Shown: positions 56,451 to 64,000 of the stretch, piece by piece | Layout of the letters: every line of letters starts with the position of its first letter | Position numbering within the stretch: the stretch's first letter is position 1 | Assembly (NCBI RefSeq): GCF_000151105.2 | Contig: NC_014804.1 | Span: forward strand, 124,001 to 188,000 | From: Thermococcus barophilus MP | Lineage (GTDB): Archaea > Methanobacteriota_B > Thermococci > Thermococcales > Thermococcaceae | Reading direction: 5' to 3' | Length of the DNA stretch: 64,000 bases | Translations under genes and position numbers: made by a program | Notes under the pieces: model-generated | What the model saw: the letters and a program-made list of their open reading frames with translations, nothing else | Database searches by the model: none | Told to the model about the DNA's origin: nothing

Positions 56451-56511
56451 GCTTGAGCGAGCGAAGGAATTATATATTGCCGTCCTGACGATGTTCTTAT
56501 ATCGCTCAAGC
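56451..56511. repeat. 10-bp perfect inverted repeat around a TATA-like block
   Basis: GCTTGAGCGA (56451-56460) and TCGCTCAAGC (56502-56511) are exact inverted copies, 41 bases apart, flanking TTATATATT. They bracket the start region of the antitoxin remnant; the arrangement could be an operator or a stem. Confidence 0.55.
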
Positions 56512-56714
56512 TTCCCAGAAAGGAGCTTGAAAGGGAGCTTAAGCTTGAGTTAGCGGTTATTTTTTATCAGCGGGGAGCATTGTCACTTGGGAAAGCCGCT
56601 AAACTTGCGGACATTACAAAAAGGGAGTTTTTAAAGGAGCTTGCAAAAAGAGGGATTCCAAGACACTACACAGAAAAAGAGCTGAAGGAGGATTTGGAGT
56701 TTGCCTGTGGTTAA
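56469..56714 (+). pseudogene. UPF0175-type antitoxin remnant lacking a start codon and a toxin partner
   Basis: The frame reads LKLPRKELERELKLELAVIFYQRGALSLGKAAKLADITKREFLKELAKRGIPRHYTEKELKEDLEFACG, clearly related to the UPF0175 antitoxin at 16815 (compare ALSLGKAAKLADITKREFLKEL with VLSLEQAAEFAELPLQKFIDEL). From the stop at 56454 up to the conserved start there is no ATG, GTG or TTG in frame; an ATG at 56491 is out of frame, as if one base was lost after it. No PIN gene follows; the next gene points the other way. It may be a decayed toxin-antitoxin locus, or use a rare start. Confidence 0.6.
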
Positions 56715-57103
56715 GTTTCTTTTGCCTTCAATCCCTTAACCCTCGACTCGCCAAGCTTTTCACCCATCTTTTCTGCGAGCTTTTCGAGCATCTCCTCCTG
56801 CTCGAAGCGCTTAAGACGGTGATAGGATATTACCGTTGCTACCGTGGCGATTAAAGAGGCAACGGATGCCAATTTGACTACCCAAGCAGAGTCTTCCATC
56901 ACTTTCATGAGCGCTTCTGGGTCTGAGTATAGGAGCATTGAGCCCCCTATAATTCCTAAGAGAATTATCAAACACCGTTTAAAGTCCTCATCCGCTTCTT
57001 TTTTATCTTTAGGGTTCTCAATTAAGATGGCTAAAGCATAAAAGCCTCCCGCCATTATCGAAAACATCAATACCACTACACCAAGAGCACCTACCGAGCC
57101 CAT
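56711..57103 (-). CDS. Small membrane protein of unknown function
   Basis: A 130-residue protein with three hydrophobic stretches (LGVVVLMFSIMAGGFYALAILI, CLIILLGIIGGSMLLY, WVVKLASVASLIATVATVIS) and a long charged helix at the end (RFEQEEMLEKLAEKMGEKLGESRVKGLKAKET). No family recognised. The ATG follows GGAGAAGGGAA. It shares four bases with the end of the antitoxin remnant and is divergent from the HEPN-MNT fusion gene. Confidence 0.55.
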   Translation of the reverse strand: MGSVGALGVVVLMFSIMAGGFYALAILIENPKDKKEADEDFKRCLIILLGIIGGSMLLYSDPEALMKVMEDSAWVVKLASVASLIATVATVISYHRLKRFEQEEMLEKLAEKMGEKLGESRVKGLKAKET

Positions 57104-57113
57104 TTCCCTTCTC

Positions 57114-57130
57114 CCGAAGGGTTAATATAT
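57114..57130 (+). promoter_or_regulatory. BRE/TATA promoter of the HEPN-MNT gene
   Basis: CCGAAGGGTTAATATAT, nearly the same as the glpK promoter at 57898-57914, gives a strong BRE plus TATA; expected start is near 57150, about 15 bases before the ATG, with little leader. Confidence 0.6.
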
Positions 57131-57164
57131 AAGCTCTACAACATCCATAATTAGAGGGCTTACA

Positions 57165-57845
57165 ATGAGCATTAGCGAGGAGATTAAGCTCCATATTAAG
57201 CTTGCCGAGGAAGAGCTTGCCCCAGCCAATGCGCTGCTTGAGCTTGGATATTATAGAGATGCCATAAGCAGGGCATATTATTCCATGTTCCATGCGGCGA
57301 AAGCTCTCCTTCTAACAAAAGGCATCAATCCAAAAAAGCATTCTGGAGTTGTCAAGATGTTTGGGTTGCATTTTGTAACGGAAGGGTTTGTTGAGGAAAC
57401 ATATGCCAAGGCTTTTAACCGTGCATTTGCCTTGAGGTCGAGGGCTGACTATGACATCTACTATTCCCCAGCAAATGAAGAAGCCAGAGAAATCGTTGAG
57501 AGTGCCGAGGCATTTTTGGAAAGGGTTAAAAGTGCATTGGAGATGATCAGCGATGAAGAAAAAGCTCTTGAAGCCTTTTTAGAAGAACTGAAGGGTAAGT
57601 TTGGGGATAGAATTGAGGAAATTATTATTTTTGGTTCCTATGTAAGAGGAGACTATGACGAGGAAAGCGACATTGATGTCATGATAGTTGGCAATGTATC
57701 GTTTGATGAAATTATAAATATCTCAACAAAAGTGCTCCTTAAGTATGGTGAGCTCATAAGCCCGATAATTATCAGTCCCGAAGAATTTAGAAGAAGAAAT
57801 GATTCCTTTATAAAAACTGTTAAGAGGGAAGGAATAAAGGTTTAG
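57165..57845 (+). CDS. HEPN-MNT fusion protein
   Basis: A 226-residue single chain: HEPN helices at about 1-125 (DAISRAYYSMFHAAKALLLTKG, RSRADYDIYYSPANEEA), then an MNT domain at about 135-226 with the full signature GSYVRGDYDEESDID. The HEPN half is closely similar to the separate HEPN protein at 10495; the split pair has the order MNT then HEPN, reversed here. The usual RX4-6H RNase motif is not seen in either. A toxin with built-in antitoxin, or a fused nucleotidyltransferase with another role, is possible. Confidence 0.85.
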   Translation: MSISEEIKLHIKLAEEELAPANALLELGYYRDAISRAYYSMFHAAKALLLTKGINPKKHSGVVKMFGLHFVTEGFVEETYAKAFNRAFALRSRADYDIYYSPANEEAREIVESAEAFLERVKSALEMISDEEKALEAFLEELKGKFGDRIEEIIIFGSYVRGDYDEESDIDVMIVGNVSFDEIINISTKVLLKYGELISPIIISPEEFRRRNDSFIKTVKREGIKV

Positions 57846-57897
57846 GTCTCTTTTATTTGTTTAGAATTAAAGGTAAATGAAGATAAGTCGTCTCTCA

Positions 57898-57914
57898 CCG
57901 AAGGATTAATATAT
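57898..57914 (+). promoter_or_regulatory. BRE/TATA promoter of glpK
   Basis: CCGAAGGATTAATATAT is a near-consensus BRE/TATA, and the ATG of glpK lies about 35 bases after it, with TTTTGGTGGACATCA as leader containing the GGTGG site. Confidence 0.6.
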
Positions 57915-57948
57915 CTACCTTGGTAATTTTTCATTTTGGTGGACATCA

Positions 57949-59430
57949 ATGGGCAAGTTTATACTTTCTCTTGATGAAGGAACTACGAGTGCAAGGGCGA
58001 TAATCTTCGACAGGGAAAGTAGCATCTTGGGGGTTGGACAGTATGAGTTTCCTCAGTATTACCCAAAGCCCGGCTGGGTTGAACATAATCCTGAAGAAAT
58101 CTGGGATGCTCAGCTTAGGGCCATAAAAACAGCCTTAAAAAATGCCAAAATTACTCCAGAGCAGATAGCGGCAATTGGAGTAACAAATCAGAGGGAAACA
58201 ACGATAATCTGGGACAAAAATGGAAAGCCCGTTTACAACGCTATTGTCTGGCAGTGCAGAAGAACCGCGGAGATGATTGAAGACATTAAGAGAAATTATG
58301 GAGAGATGATAAGGGAAAAAACCGGTTTAGTTCCAGATGCATACTTCTCAGCATCAAAGATAAAGTGGCTCCTTGACAACGTTCCGGGTTTAAGAGAAAA
58401 AGCTCAGAAAGGAGAAGTGATGTTTGGAACAGTTGACACTTTCTTGATTTACAAGCTTACAGGGAAGCATGTTACTGACTATTCAAATGCCTCAAGAACT
58501 ATGCTCTTCAACATCAAGAAGCTTGAGTGGGATGAGGAGCTTTTGGAAATCTTCGGAATTCCAGATGCAATTCTGCCCGAGGTTAAGGAATCAAGTGAGA
58601 TTTATGGTTATACTAAAAAAGAGCTGTTTGGTGTTGAGATTCCAGTAAGCGGAGATGCTGGGGATCAGCAGGCAGCTCTTTTCGGTCAGGCATGTTTTGA
58701 TGAAGGGATGGTGAAAGCAACATATGGCACTGGGAACTTCATACTCGTAAATACGGGAGACAAAATAAAGTATTCCCAAAACCTTCTCACGACCATAGCT
58801 TGGGGATTGAATGGGAACATCAGCTATGCCCTTGAGGGAAGCGTTTTTATAACCGGCGCAGCTGTCCAGTGGCTTAGGGATGGGTTAAAAATTATCAATA
58901 GTGCAGCTGAAACTGAGGAACTTGCATCAAAGTTAGCATCAAATGATGGAGTTTACTTTGTGCCAGCCTTTGTCGGTCTCGGTGCTCCTTACTGGGATCA
59001 GTTTGCAAGGGGTTTGATAATTGGTATAACAAGAGGCACTACAAGGGAGCACTTTGCGAGGGCTACGCTTGAGGCGATAGCGTATCTCACGAAAGATGTG
59101 ATAGGTGAGATGGAGAAGGAAGTTCCAATCAAAGAGCTTAGGGTTGATGGGGGAGCAACCAAGAACAACTTCCTCATGCAGTTCCAAGCTGATATCTTGG
59201 GAAAGACAGTCATAAGACCTGTTGTTCAAGAGACAACCGCTTTGGGAGCTGCATATCTGGCTGGTTTGGCGGTGGGTTACTGGGAAAGCTTAGAGGAAAT
59301 TGGGGAACTTTGGAAAGTTGAAAAAGTGTTTGAGCCGAAGATGAATGAGAAAGAGAGGGAAAAGCTCTATAGAGGCTGGAAAGAAGCCGTAAAGAGAGCC
59401 TTAGGGTGGGCGAGGATTCTGGGAGTCTAA
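57949..59430 (+). CDS. glpK: Glycerol kinase
   Basis: A 493-residue kinase of the FGGY family: [21 protein letters not shown] phosphate loop, [30 protein letters not shown], and the second FGGY region [23 protein letters not shown]. It makes glycerol-3-phosphate for both catabolism and archaeal lipid glycerol metabolism. It stands upstream of the G3P dehydrogenase genes with a short gap and its own promoter. Confidence 0.96.
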   Translation: MGKFILSLDEGTTSARAIIFDRESSILGVGQYEFPQYYPKPGWVEHNPEEIWDAQLRAIKTALKNAKITPEQIAAIGVTNQRETTIIWDKNGKPVYNAIVWQCRRTAEMIEDIKRNYGEMIREKTGLVPDAYFSASKIKWLLDNVPGLREKAQKGEVMFGTVDTFLIYKLTGKHVTDYSNASRTMLFNIKKLEWDEELLEIFGIPDAILPEVKESSEIYGYTKKELFGVEIPVSGDAGDQQAALFGQACFDEGMVKATYGTGNFILVNTGDKIKYSQNLLTTIAWGLNGNISYALEGSVFITGAAVQWLRDGLKIINSAAETEELASKLASNDGVYFVPAFVGLGAPYWDQFARGLIIGITRGTTREHFARATLEAIAYLTKDVIGEMEKEVPIKELRVDGGATKNNFLMQFQADILGKTVIRPVVQETTALGAAYLAGLAVGYWESLEEIGELWKVEKVFEPKMNEKEREKLYRGWKEAVKRALGWARILGV

Positions 59431-59571
59431 ATTCCAAATAGTTTAAATTTTTTAATTTTAGGATGTCGTTGAAACTATTTTCACATTTAGAGCCTGTTTG
59501 AAGCAGAAAATATTTAAATTAATTCAATCTAAACTCTAAGATCTTTAACTGAAAGCCATGGAGGGGTATTC

Positions 59572-61062
59572 ATGAAGACAAAAGTTGCTATTATCGGTGC
59601 GGGGATTGTTGGTGCGAGCATTGCCAGAGTTCTCAGCAAGTATGAGAACCTTGAAGTTCATCTCATTGAGAAGGAAGCTGATGTTGGTTGGGGAGTCAGC
59701 AAGGCGAATACAGCTTTAATCCATGGAGGTTACGACGATGACCCAGACAAATACCCAATGAGGGCAAAGCTGTGCATAAAGGGAAATCGCTTATGGCACC
59801 AATGGGTTAAGGAGCTTGAGATTCCCCACATATGGAATGGGGCATTGATTGTTGCCCTTAAAGATGAAGACTTTGATGAGCTTGAGCGGTTGTTAGAGAG
59901 AGGACAGAGAAATGGCGTTCCAGAAATGAGGATAATTGATAGAGAGGAACTGTTTCATCTCGAACCCAATGTGAATCCAAACGCCTTGGGCGCTCTTTAT
60001 GTTCCAATAGTTGGTCAGATAGGGCCAATACCAGCTGTAATTGCAATTGTTGAGAATGCTGTTGCTAACGGGGTAAAGGTTCACTTAGAGACAGAAGTTA
60101 GAAGGATAAAAGTAGAGAATGGGGAAGTTAGAGGTGTTGAGACAAACAATGGCTTCATTGAAGCTGATATTGTAATAAATGCTGCTGGTCTCTATGCCGA
60201 TGAAATATCAAAGATGGCTGGAATTGATTACTTCGAAATTCACCCGAGAAAAGGTGAATACTGGATTTTTGATGAAGGAATTCCAGGTCCAAATCATGTT
60301 CTCTTTCCAACACCGACTCCAATAAGCAAAGGTGTTGTTGTCACAACTGAAATTTCTGGTCATCTAATGATTGGGCCAAACGCTCAAGACCTGCCTAAGG
60401 ACTACAAGGAGGACACAAGCACAACGAGGGAGGGTCTTGAGGAAGTTTGGCAAAAAGCTCAGGAAATCTGGCCGAATTTACCTCCGAGATGGAAGGTCAT
60501 CAGGACTTTTGCTGGGTTGAGACCAGAACCTACTGGAGGAGACTTTATAATTAAGGCTGAGGAAGAGGTTCAAGGCTTCATAAATGTTGCTGGAATCAGG
60601 TCGCCTGGCTTAACTTCAGCTCCAGCAATAGGATACGAGGTTAGGGACATCATTGAGAGGGATCTGGGGATCAGGCTTAAGGAAAAGGAGAAGTGGAATC
60701 CATATCGCAGAGAAATCACTCACTTCTTCATGCTTCAGCCTAATCAAATCAATGAACTCGTAAAGAAGAACCCAGCTTATGGCAGAATTGTCTGCCGCTG
60801 TAACAAAGTTAGCGAAGGGGATGTTTTAGAGGCAATTGATAGGATGAAGTTCATTGGGGTTAAAACGCCAAGTGTTGATTCGGTTAAGTTCAGAACAAAA
60901 GCCACAACAGGAACTTGTCAAGGCTCATTCTGTAAGGTGGTGATAGTCAATTTGCTTGCTAAAGAATACGGTATTCCTCCGTGGAAGGTTACCCTCAAGG
61001 GCAAAGGCAGTGAGATTGGTATTGGGGATGTTAAAGTCCTCCTTAGGGGTGAGGCACAATGA
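59572..61062 (+). CDS. glpA: FAD-dependent glycerol-3-phosphate dehydrogenase, GlpA-like, with C-terminal iron-sulfur domain
   Basis: A 496-residue enzyme. The FAD Rossmann site is VAIIGAGIVGASIARVLSKYENLEVHLIEKE. The C-terminal part (about 390-496) is a BFD-like [2Fe-2S] domain with CRCNKVSEGDVLEAI and GTCQGSFC, so electrons can be passed to the following subunits. It oxidises glycerol-3-phosphate to dihydroxyacetone phosphate. The ATG follows GGAGGGGTATTC; the next gene overlaps by ATGA. Confidence 0.92.
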   Translation: MKTKVAIIGAGIVGASIARVLSKYENLEVHLIEKEADVGWGVSKANTALIHGGYDDDPDKYPMRAKLCIKGNRLWHQWVKELEIPHIWNGALIVALKDEDFDELERLLERGQRNGVPEMRIIDREELFHLEPNVNPNALGALYVPIVGQIGPIPAVIAIVENAVANGVKVHLETEVRRIKVENGEVRGVETNNGFIEADIVINAAGLYADEISKMAGIDYFEIHPRKGEYWIFDEGIPGPNHVLFPTPTPISKGVVVTTEISGHLMIGPNAQDLPKDYKEDTSTTREGLEEVWQKAQEIWPNLPPRWKVIRTFAGLRPEPTGGDFIIKAEEEVQGFINVAGIRSPGLTSAPAIGYEVRDIIERDLGIRLKEKEKWNPYRREITHFFMLQPNQINELVKKNPAYGRIVCRCNKVSEGDVLEAIDRMKFIGVKTPSVDSVKFRTKATTGTCQGSFCKVVIVNLLAKEYGIPPWKVTLKGKGSEIGIGDVKVLLRGEAQ

Positions 61063-62312
61063 ATTCAACCATGCTCCAGTATGATGTTGTCGTTATCGGT
61101 GGTGGTCCAGCGGGTTTAGCTGCTGCTGTTAAAGCTAAAGAGTATGGATTAAATGTCCTTCTCCTCGATGAGAACGATTATCTGGGCGGAATTTTGCCCC
61201 AGTGCATTCATCCAGGCTTTGGGATTCACTATTTCAGGGAAGAGCTTACTGGACCGGAGTTCTCTCACAGATTCGTGCAGAGGGTTAAAGATCTTAAGAT
61301 TGACTACTTTGTGAAGGCAAGAGTTCTTGAGATTAAGAACTATTCCGACTTGGAAAAGGTCGTTGTATTTACATCTCCTAAGGGTGTTTTTGAGGTGTGG
61401 ACTAAGGCAATCATCTATGCCACTGGAGCAAGAGAGAGGCATGCATTTGAGATTGGCATTGTTGGGGATAGAGTGGCCGGGATTTACACAGCTGGAGAAG
61501 CTCAGACGCTCATGGACATTTACGGTGTCATGCCGGGAAAAGAAGTTGTGATAGTTGGCTCTGGAGATGTTGGCTTGATAATGGCTCGCCGCTTTGCACT
61601 TGAAGGAGCAAAAGTCAAGGCAGTGATTGAGCTGATGCCCTATCCTGGGGGTTTGGCGAGAAATGTGATGATTCTGAGGGATTTCAACATTCCACTATAC
61701 TTGAGCCATAAAGTTGTTGAGGTCAGAGGGAAGAAGAGGGTTGAGAAGGTTAAAATCATGAAAGTTGATGAAAACCTAAGGGAAATTCCAGGAACTGAGT
61801 TCTGGATTGATTGTGACACTGTTGTGATTTCAGCTGGTTTGATTCCACAAGTGAAGCTCTTAACAGAGATAGGTGTTGAAATAGACCCAACCACTGGAGG
61901 TCCTGTGGTCAATGATCTCTTAGAAACCACAGTTCCTGGAATATTTGTCGCTGGAAATTCCCTGCTCATAAATGACCTGGTGGATTATGTCGCTGAGCAA
62001 GGTGAATTAGCTGCCTATGGAGCAAAGCTGTTCATTGAAAACAGGGGAATTCCAGCTGAAAAGTGGATAAAACTTGAAAAAGGCAACAACGTCCGCTTAG
62101 CTGTTCCTCATTACTTAAGCGGCAAGAGAGATGTTTACATTTATGCAAGAGTTAGAAAGCCAATGGAGAATGTTGTACTTAACTTTCCAGAGATTGACAA
62201 AAAGATAAGGCTGCCTGTTGTGAGACCCGCAGAGATGCTCAGAATTAGGCTCAGGAAAGAGGAGATAGCGAAAGCTAAAGACAAGATTACAATGGAGGTG
62301 GTTCAGCAATGA
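61059..62312 (+). CDS. NAD(P)/FAD-dependent oxidoreductase, partner of GlpA
   Basis: A 417-residue two-dinucleotide-domain flavoprotein. VVIGGGPAGLAAAVKAKEYGLNVLLLDEND (FAD) and VVIVGSGDVGLIMARRFALEG (NAD(P)) are complete, as in pyridine-nucleotide oxidoreductases. It resembles subunits of hcnB/sarcosine-oxidase type and probably passes electrons from GlpA to NAD(P). The ATG after GGGGTGAGGCACA overlaps the glpA stop. Confidence 0.85.
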   Translation: MNSTMLQYDVVVIGGGPAGLAAAVKAKEYGLNVLLLDENDYLGGILPQCIHPGFGIHYFREELTGPEFSHRFVQRVKDLKIDYFVKARVLEIKNYSDLEKVVVFTSPKGVFEVWTKAIIYATGARERHAFEIGIVGDRVAGIYTAGEAQTLMDIYGVMPGKEVVIVGSGDVGLIMARRFALEGAKVKAVIELMPYPGGLARNVMILRDFNIPLYLSHKVVEVRGKKRVEKVKIMKVDENLREIPGTEFWIDCDTVVISAGLIPQVKLLTEIGVEIDPTTGGPVVNDLLETTVPGIFVAGNSLLINDLVDYVAEQGELAAYGAKLFIENRGIPAEKWIKLEKGNNVRLAVPHYLSGKRDVYIYARVRKPMENVVLNFPEIDKKIRLPVVRPAEMLRIRLRKEEIAKAKDKITMEVVQQ

Positions 62313-62674
62313 CCGTCTATAAGTTTACGTGCATCATCTGCCCGCTTAGCTGTGATATTGAAGTGAAGGTAGAGAACGGGGAGATTAAGGAAATCAAAGG
62401 TTACACATGCCCAAGGGGGAAAGAATGGGCTATCGAGGAGATTAAAAATCCCAAACGTGTAGTTATGAGCGTAATTAAAGTCAAGAACGGCAATATGCCA
62501 ACGGTTTCTGTCAAAACCACCAAGCCAATTCCGAAAACAAAGATTCCAGAACTCATGAAGCTTTTGGCAGAGATTGAAGTTGAAGCACCGATAAAAGTTG
62601 GACAGATAATTCTTGAAAATCCTCTCGGCTTGGATACAAAGATAGTTGCGACAAGAGAGGTTGAGAGGGCTTAG
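62309..62674 (+). CDS. DUF1667 iron-sulfur-type protein of the GlpA complex
   Basis: A 121-residue DUF1667 (COG3862) protein with CIICPLSCDI near 7-16 and a further Cys in GYTCPRGKEWA, four Cys able to hold an iron-sulfur cluster or zinc. It is a standard third gene after the GlpA-like and FAD/NAD(P) genes in Thermococcales and anaerobes. The start overlaps the previous stop. It is likely a small electron-transfer or assembly subunit. Confidence 0.87.
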   Translation: MTVYKFTCIICPLSCDIEVKVENGEIKEIKGYTCPRGKEWAIEEIKNPKRVVMSVIKVKNGNMPTVSVKTTKPIPKTKIPELMKLLAEIEVEAPIKVGQIILENPLGLDTKIVATREVERA

Positions 62675-62704
62675 CCCTCCTTATGGACAAAAGTACCTGT
62701 GCCT

Positions 62705-63535
62705 TTACTTCTTTATCCTTTTAAGATCTTCGGCCCATTTTGGAGGGTTATATTCGTAGGAGAATTTTATCGTATAGTCTCCTGTTGCATCTATGGTTTC
62801 ATTGGAATATAGGTATGTTATCTTTGCATTGCTTTTCATTTTCAGCAGCAGTGGCTTTCCGTCCTTGTCTACTAAGAGAACGCCAGCTATGTTTTCCCTC
62901 ACGAGCTTCCTCATCACGTTCATATATTCCTGAACTTCACTTGCATTGCCGGGATATGACTGCAATATGCTTGGTGTTGAAATGTATTGCCTGTATAGAA
63001 CAAATTTAATCTCATACCTGTCCCCTTTTTTTGTTATCTCTGTGATGTTTGCCTTTGAAAGCAGATCCTTAACATTGAGGATTTCATCTCTGCTCTCGAT
63101 GAATTTATTGAGTACTTGATCTCTGGGTAGATCCGGGTAATACTGTTCATATGCCTTGTAAATGTCATTAATGGTGAATGCCCATGCTCCATTGGTTTCC
63201 TTTCCGTTCTCGTTGGTTTCCATCTTTACATAGTTTTTTGATCCATCGAAATATTGCAGCATTTTTGTTCTTTGAAATTGACCATTGGAGTACGTTGCAT
63301 TTATCTCTAACAGCTCAAAGAACTGCTTTTCTTGTCTGTTTATCCCCGAGTATATATAAACCACCCTTGTCAGCGATGGGTATCTCATTATCATCTTTTT
63401 CTCATATGTGTAGGTATCAACACTGTCAATTGCCTGTAAAATTGTTTCTTTGGTTGGTGGCTTTGAACCTTGGAGGCATCCTGAAAAACTCATGATCAAA
63501 ATGACTGCAACAAGCAGCCCGAGTACTTTCTTCAT
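62705..63535 (-). CDS. Lipoprotein of unknown function (tandem paralogue 1)
   Basis: A 276-residue secreted lipoprotein: signal MKKVLGLLVAVILIMSFSGC with a lipobox Cys at residue 20, then beta-rich repeats (VDTYTYEKKMIMRYPSLTRVVYIYSG, FQRTKMLQYFDGSKNYVKM) recalling outer-layer carrier-type domains that wrap hydrophobic ligands. No enzyme motif. It overlaps the upstream paralogue by ATGA, so they are co-transcribed. Confidence 0.7.
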   Translation of the reverse strand: MKKVLGLLVAVILIMSFSGCLQGSKPPTKETILQAIDSVDTYTYEKKMIMRYPSLTRVVYIYSGINRQEKQFFELLEINATYSNGQFQRTKMLQYFDGSKNYVKMETNENGKETNGAWAFTINDIYKAYEQYYPDLPRDQVLNKFIESRDEILNVKDLLSKANITEITKKGDRYEIKFVLYRQYISTPSILQSYPGNASEVQEYMNVMRKLVRENIAGVLLVDKDGKPLLLKMKSNAKITYLYSNETIDATGDYTIKFSYEYNPPKWAEDLKRIKK

Positions 63536-64000
63536 TTTTTCTCAACCTCATAAACCCATTCCGGAAGCTGGTATTTATAGGTGACGGTTACGTTGTATTC
63601 AACATGTCTATGCATTGTAACATTTGCCGCCCGATATTTCTCAATAATTGACTTTTCCACCTTGAATTTTACAGGTAGAGATTTGTTATTAACCCACACA
63701 ATGCCCGTTATGTTCTCTGTAACGTTTCTTCTCAGTGTATTTATGTAACCTTGTATTGCTTCGGAATTTTCTGCATTTGTGTTCAGAAATGTTGGGGCTT
63801 TCTCATAGTGTCTGGTAAGTGTGAACGTGATTTTGTAAAGCTCTCCATCATTTTCGATTGAGGTTATGGTCGCATTTTCAATCATTTTTTTCAAATTGTT
63901 CAGCACATCTTTAGTCTTCACAGTCATTTCAATAAACTCTTCTCTGCTCATATTCTTATAGTATATGCTCATATTTTTGTAAATCTCATCAATTGAGGCT
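63532..64000 (-). CDS. C-terminal part of a lipoprotein-like paralogue (cut by window end)
   Basis: The frame stays open to the right edge (upstream residues ASIDEIYKN precede the first in-frame ATG at 63972), so the start lies outside. It is a paralogue of the neighbouring lipoprotein: compare ASIDEIYKNMSIYYKNMSREEF with FTINDIYKAYEQYYPDLPRDQV, and ENITGIVWVNNKSLPVKFKVEKS with ENIAGVLLVDKDGKPLLLKMKSN. Many Asn-x-Ser/Thr sites suggest an extracytoplasmic glycoprotein. Confidence 0.7.
   Translation of the reverse strand, partial: ASIDEIYKNMSIYYKNMSREEFIEMTVKTKDVLNNLKKMIENATITSIENDGELYKITFTLTRHYEKAPTFLNTNAENSEAIQGYINTLRRNVTENITGIVWVNNKSLPVKFKVEKSIIEKYRAANVTMHRHVEYNVTVTYKYQLPEWVYEVEKK

Overview
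The window is a piece of a Thermococcales genome (Euryarchaeota; Thermococcus, Palaeococcus or Pyrococcus type, AT-rich). The evidence is archaeal information-processing genes throughout (RNase P proteins, exosome, SBDS, KEOPS Pcc1, archaeal histone, FtsZ followed by SecE/Spt5/L11/L1/P0/P1, archaeal DnaG), GTP-type PEP carboxykinase, an alpha-glucan phosphorylase, GGTGA/GAGGTG ribosome-binding sites, TATA/BRE promoters and C/D-box sRNAs with the 12-nt guides typical of this order. No insertion sequence, prophage or CRISPR array is seen.

Layout. 1-14.8 kb: the archaeal RNase P / proteasome / exosome / ribosome superoperon (RNA-binding protein, rnp3, rnp2, psmA, SBDS, rrp4, rrp41, rrp42, L37Ae, rpoP, Brix, pcc1, pfdB), interrupted by an opposite-strand trpB2. 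It is followed by an MNT/HEPN pair and a compact DHH phosphoesterase, zinc-ribbon, helical-repeat and tRNA-binding run, then an aldo/keto reductase. 14.8-19.4 kb: a C/D sRNA, the archaeal RNA ligase and its PIN-like partner, a UPF0175/DUF3368 toxin-antitoxin pair, an L-fucose-isomerase-like protein, and two small genes, one with a class III (pilin-type) signal peptide. 19.4-25.3 kb: a TAXI-type TRAP transporter operon and a large KamA-like radical SAM enzyme, with a similar inverted repeat at both promoters. 25.7-33.5 kb: D-aminoacyl-tRNA deacylase, ftsZ-secE-spt5-L11-L1-P0-P1, a membrane protein, dCTP deaminase, tRNA-Arg and a histone gene.

33.5-46.7 kb: a B12/radical SAM protein, a small Toprim protein and dnaG, two divergent C/D sRNAs, thymidylate kinase, a shortened phosphohexomutase beside a sugar nucleotidyltransferase, PEP carboxykinase, tandem PhoU/TrkA-C proteins, alpha-glucan phosphorylase and a sodium-dependent transporter. 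46.7-64 kb: a methyltransferase, a second antitoxin/PIN pair and GluRS, then what looks like a glycerol and phosphodiester utilisation region. That region has two MFS carriers, an alpha/beta hydrolase, a PAP2 phosphatase, two glycerophosphodiesterases, glycerol kinase, a FAD glycerol-3-phosphate dehydrogenase with an NAD(P)/FAD partner, and a DUF1667 iron-sulfur protein. A start-less antitoxin remnant and a one-gene HEPN-MNT fusion lie inside it, and tandem lipoprotein paralogues close the window.

The most unusual features are three canonical C/D sRNAs (one beside the RNA ligase gene), the fused HEPN-MNT protein whose split homologue is in the same window, the KamA/TAXI putative regulon with an enlarged KamA, the pilin-like micro-operon, and a divergent glycerophosphodiesterase with altered catalytic motifs.
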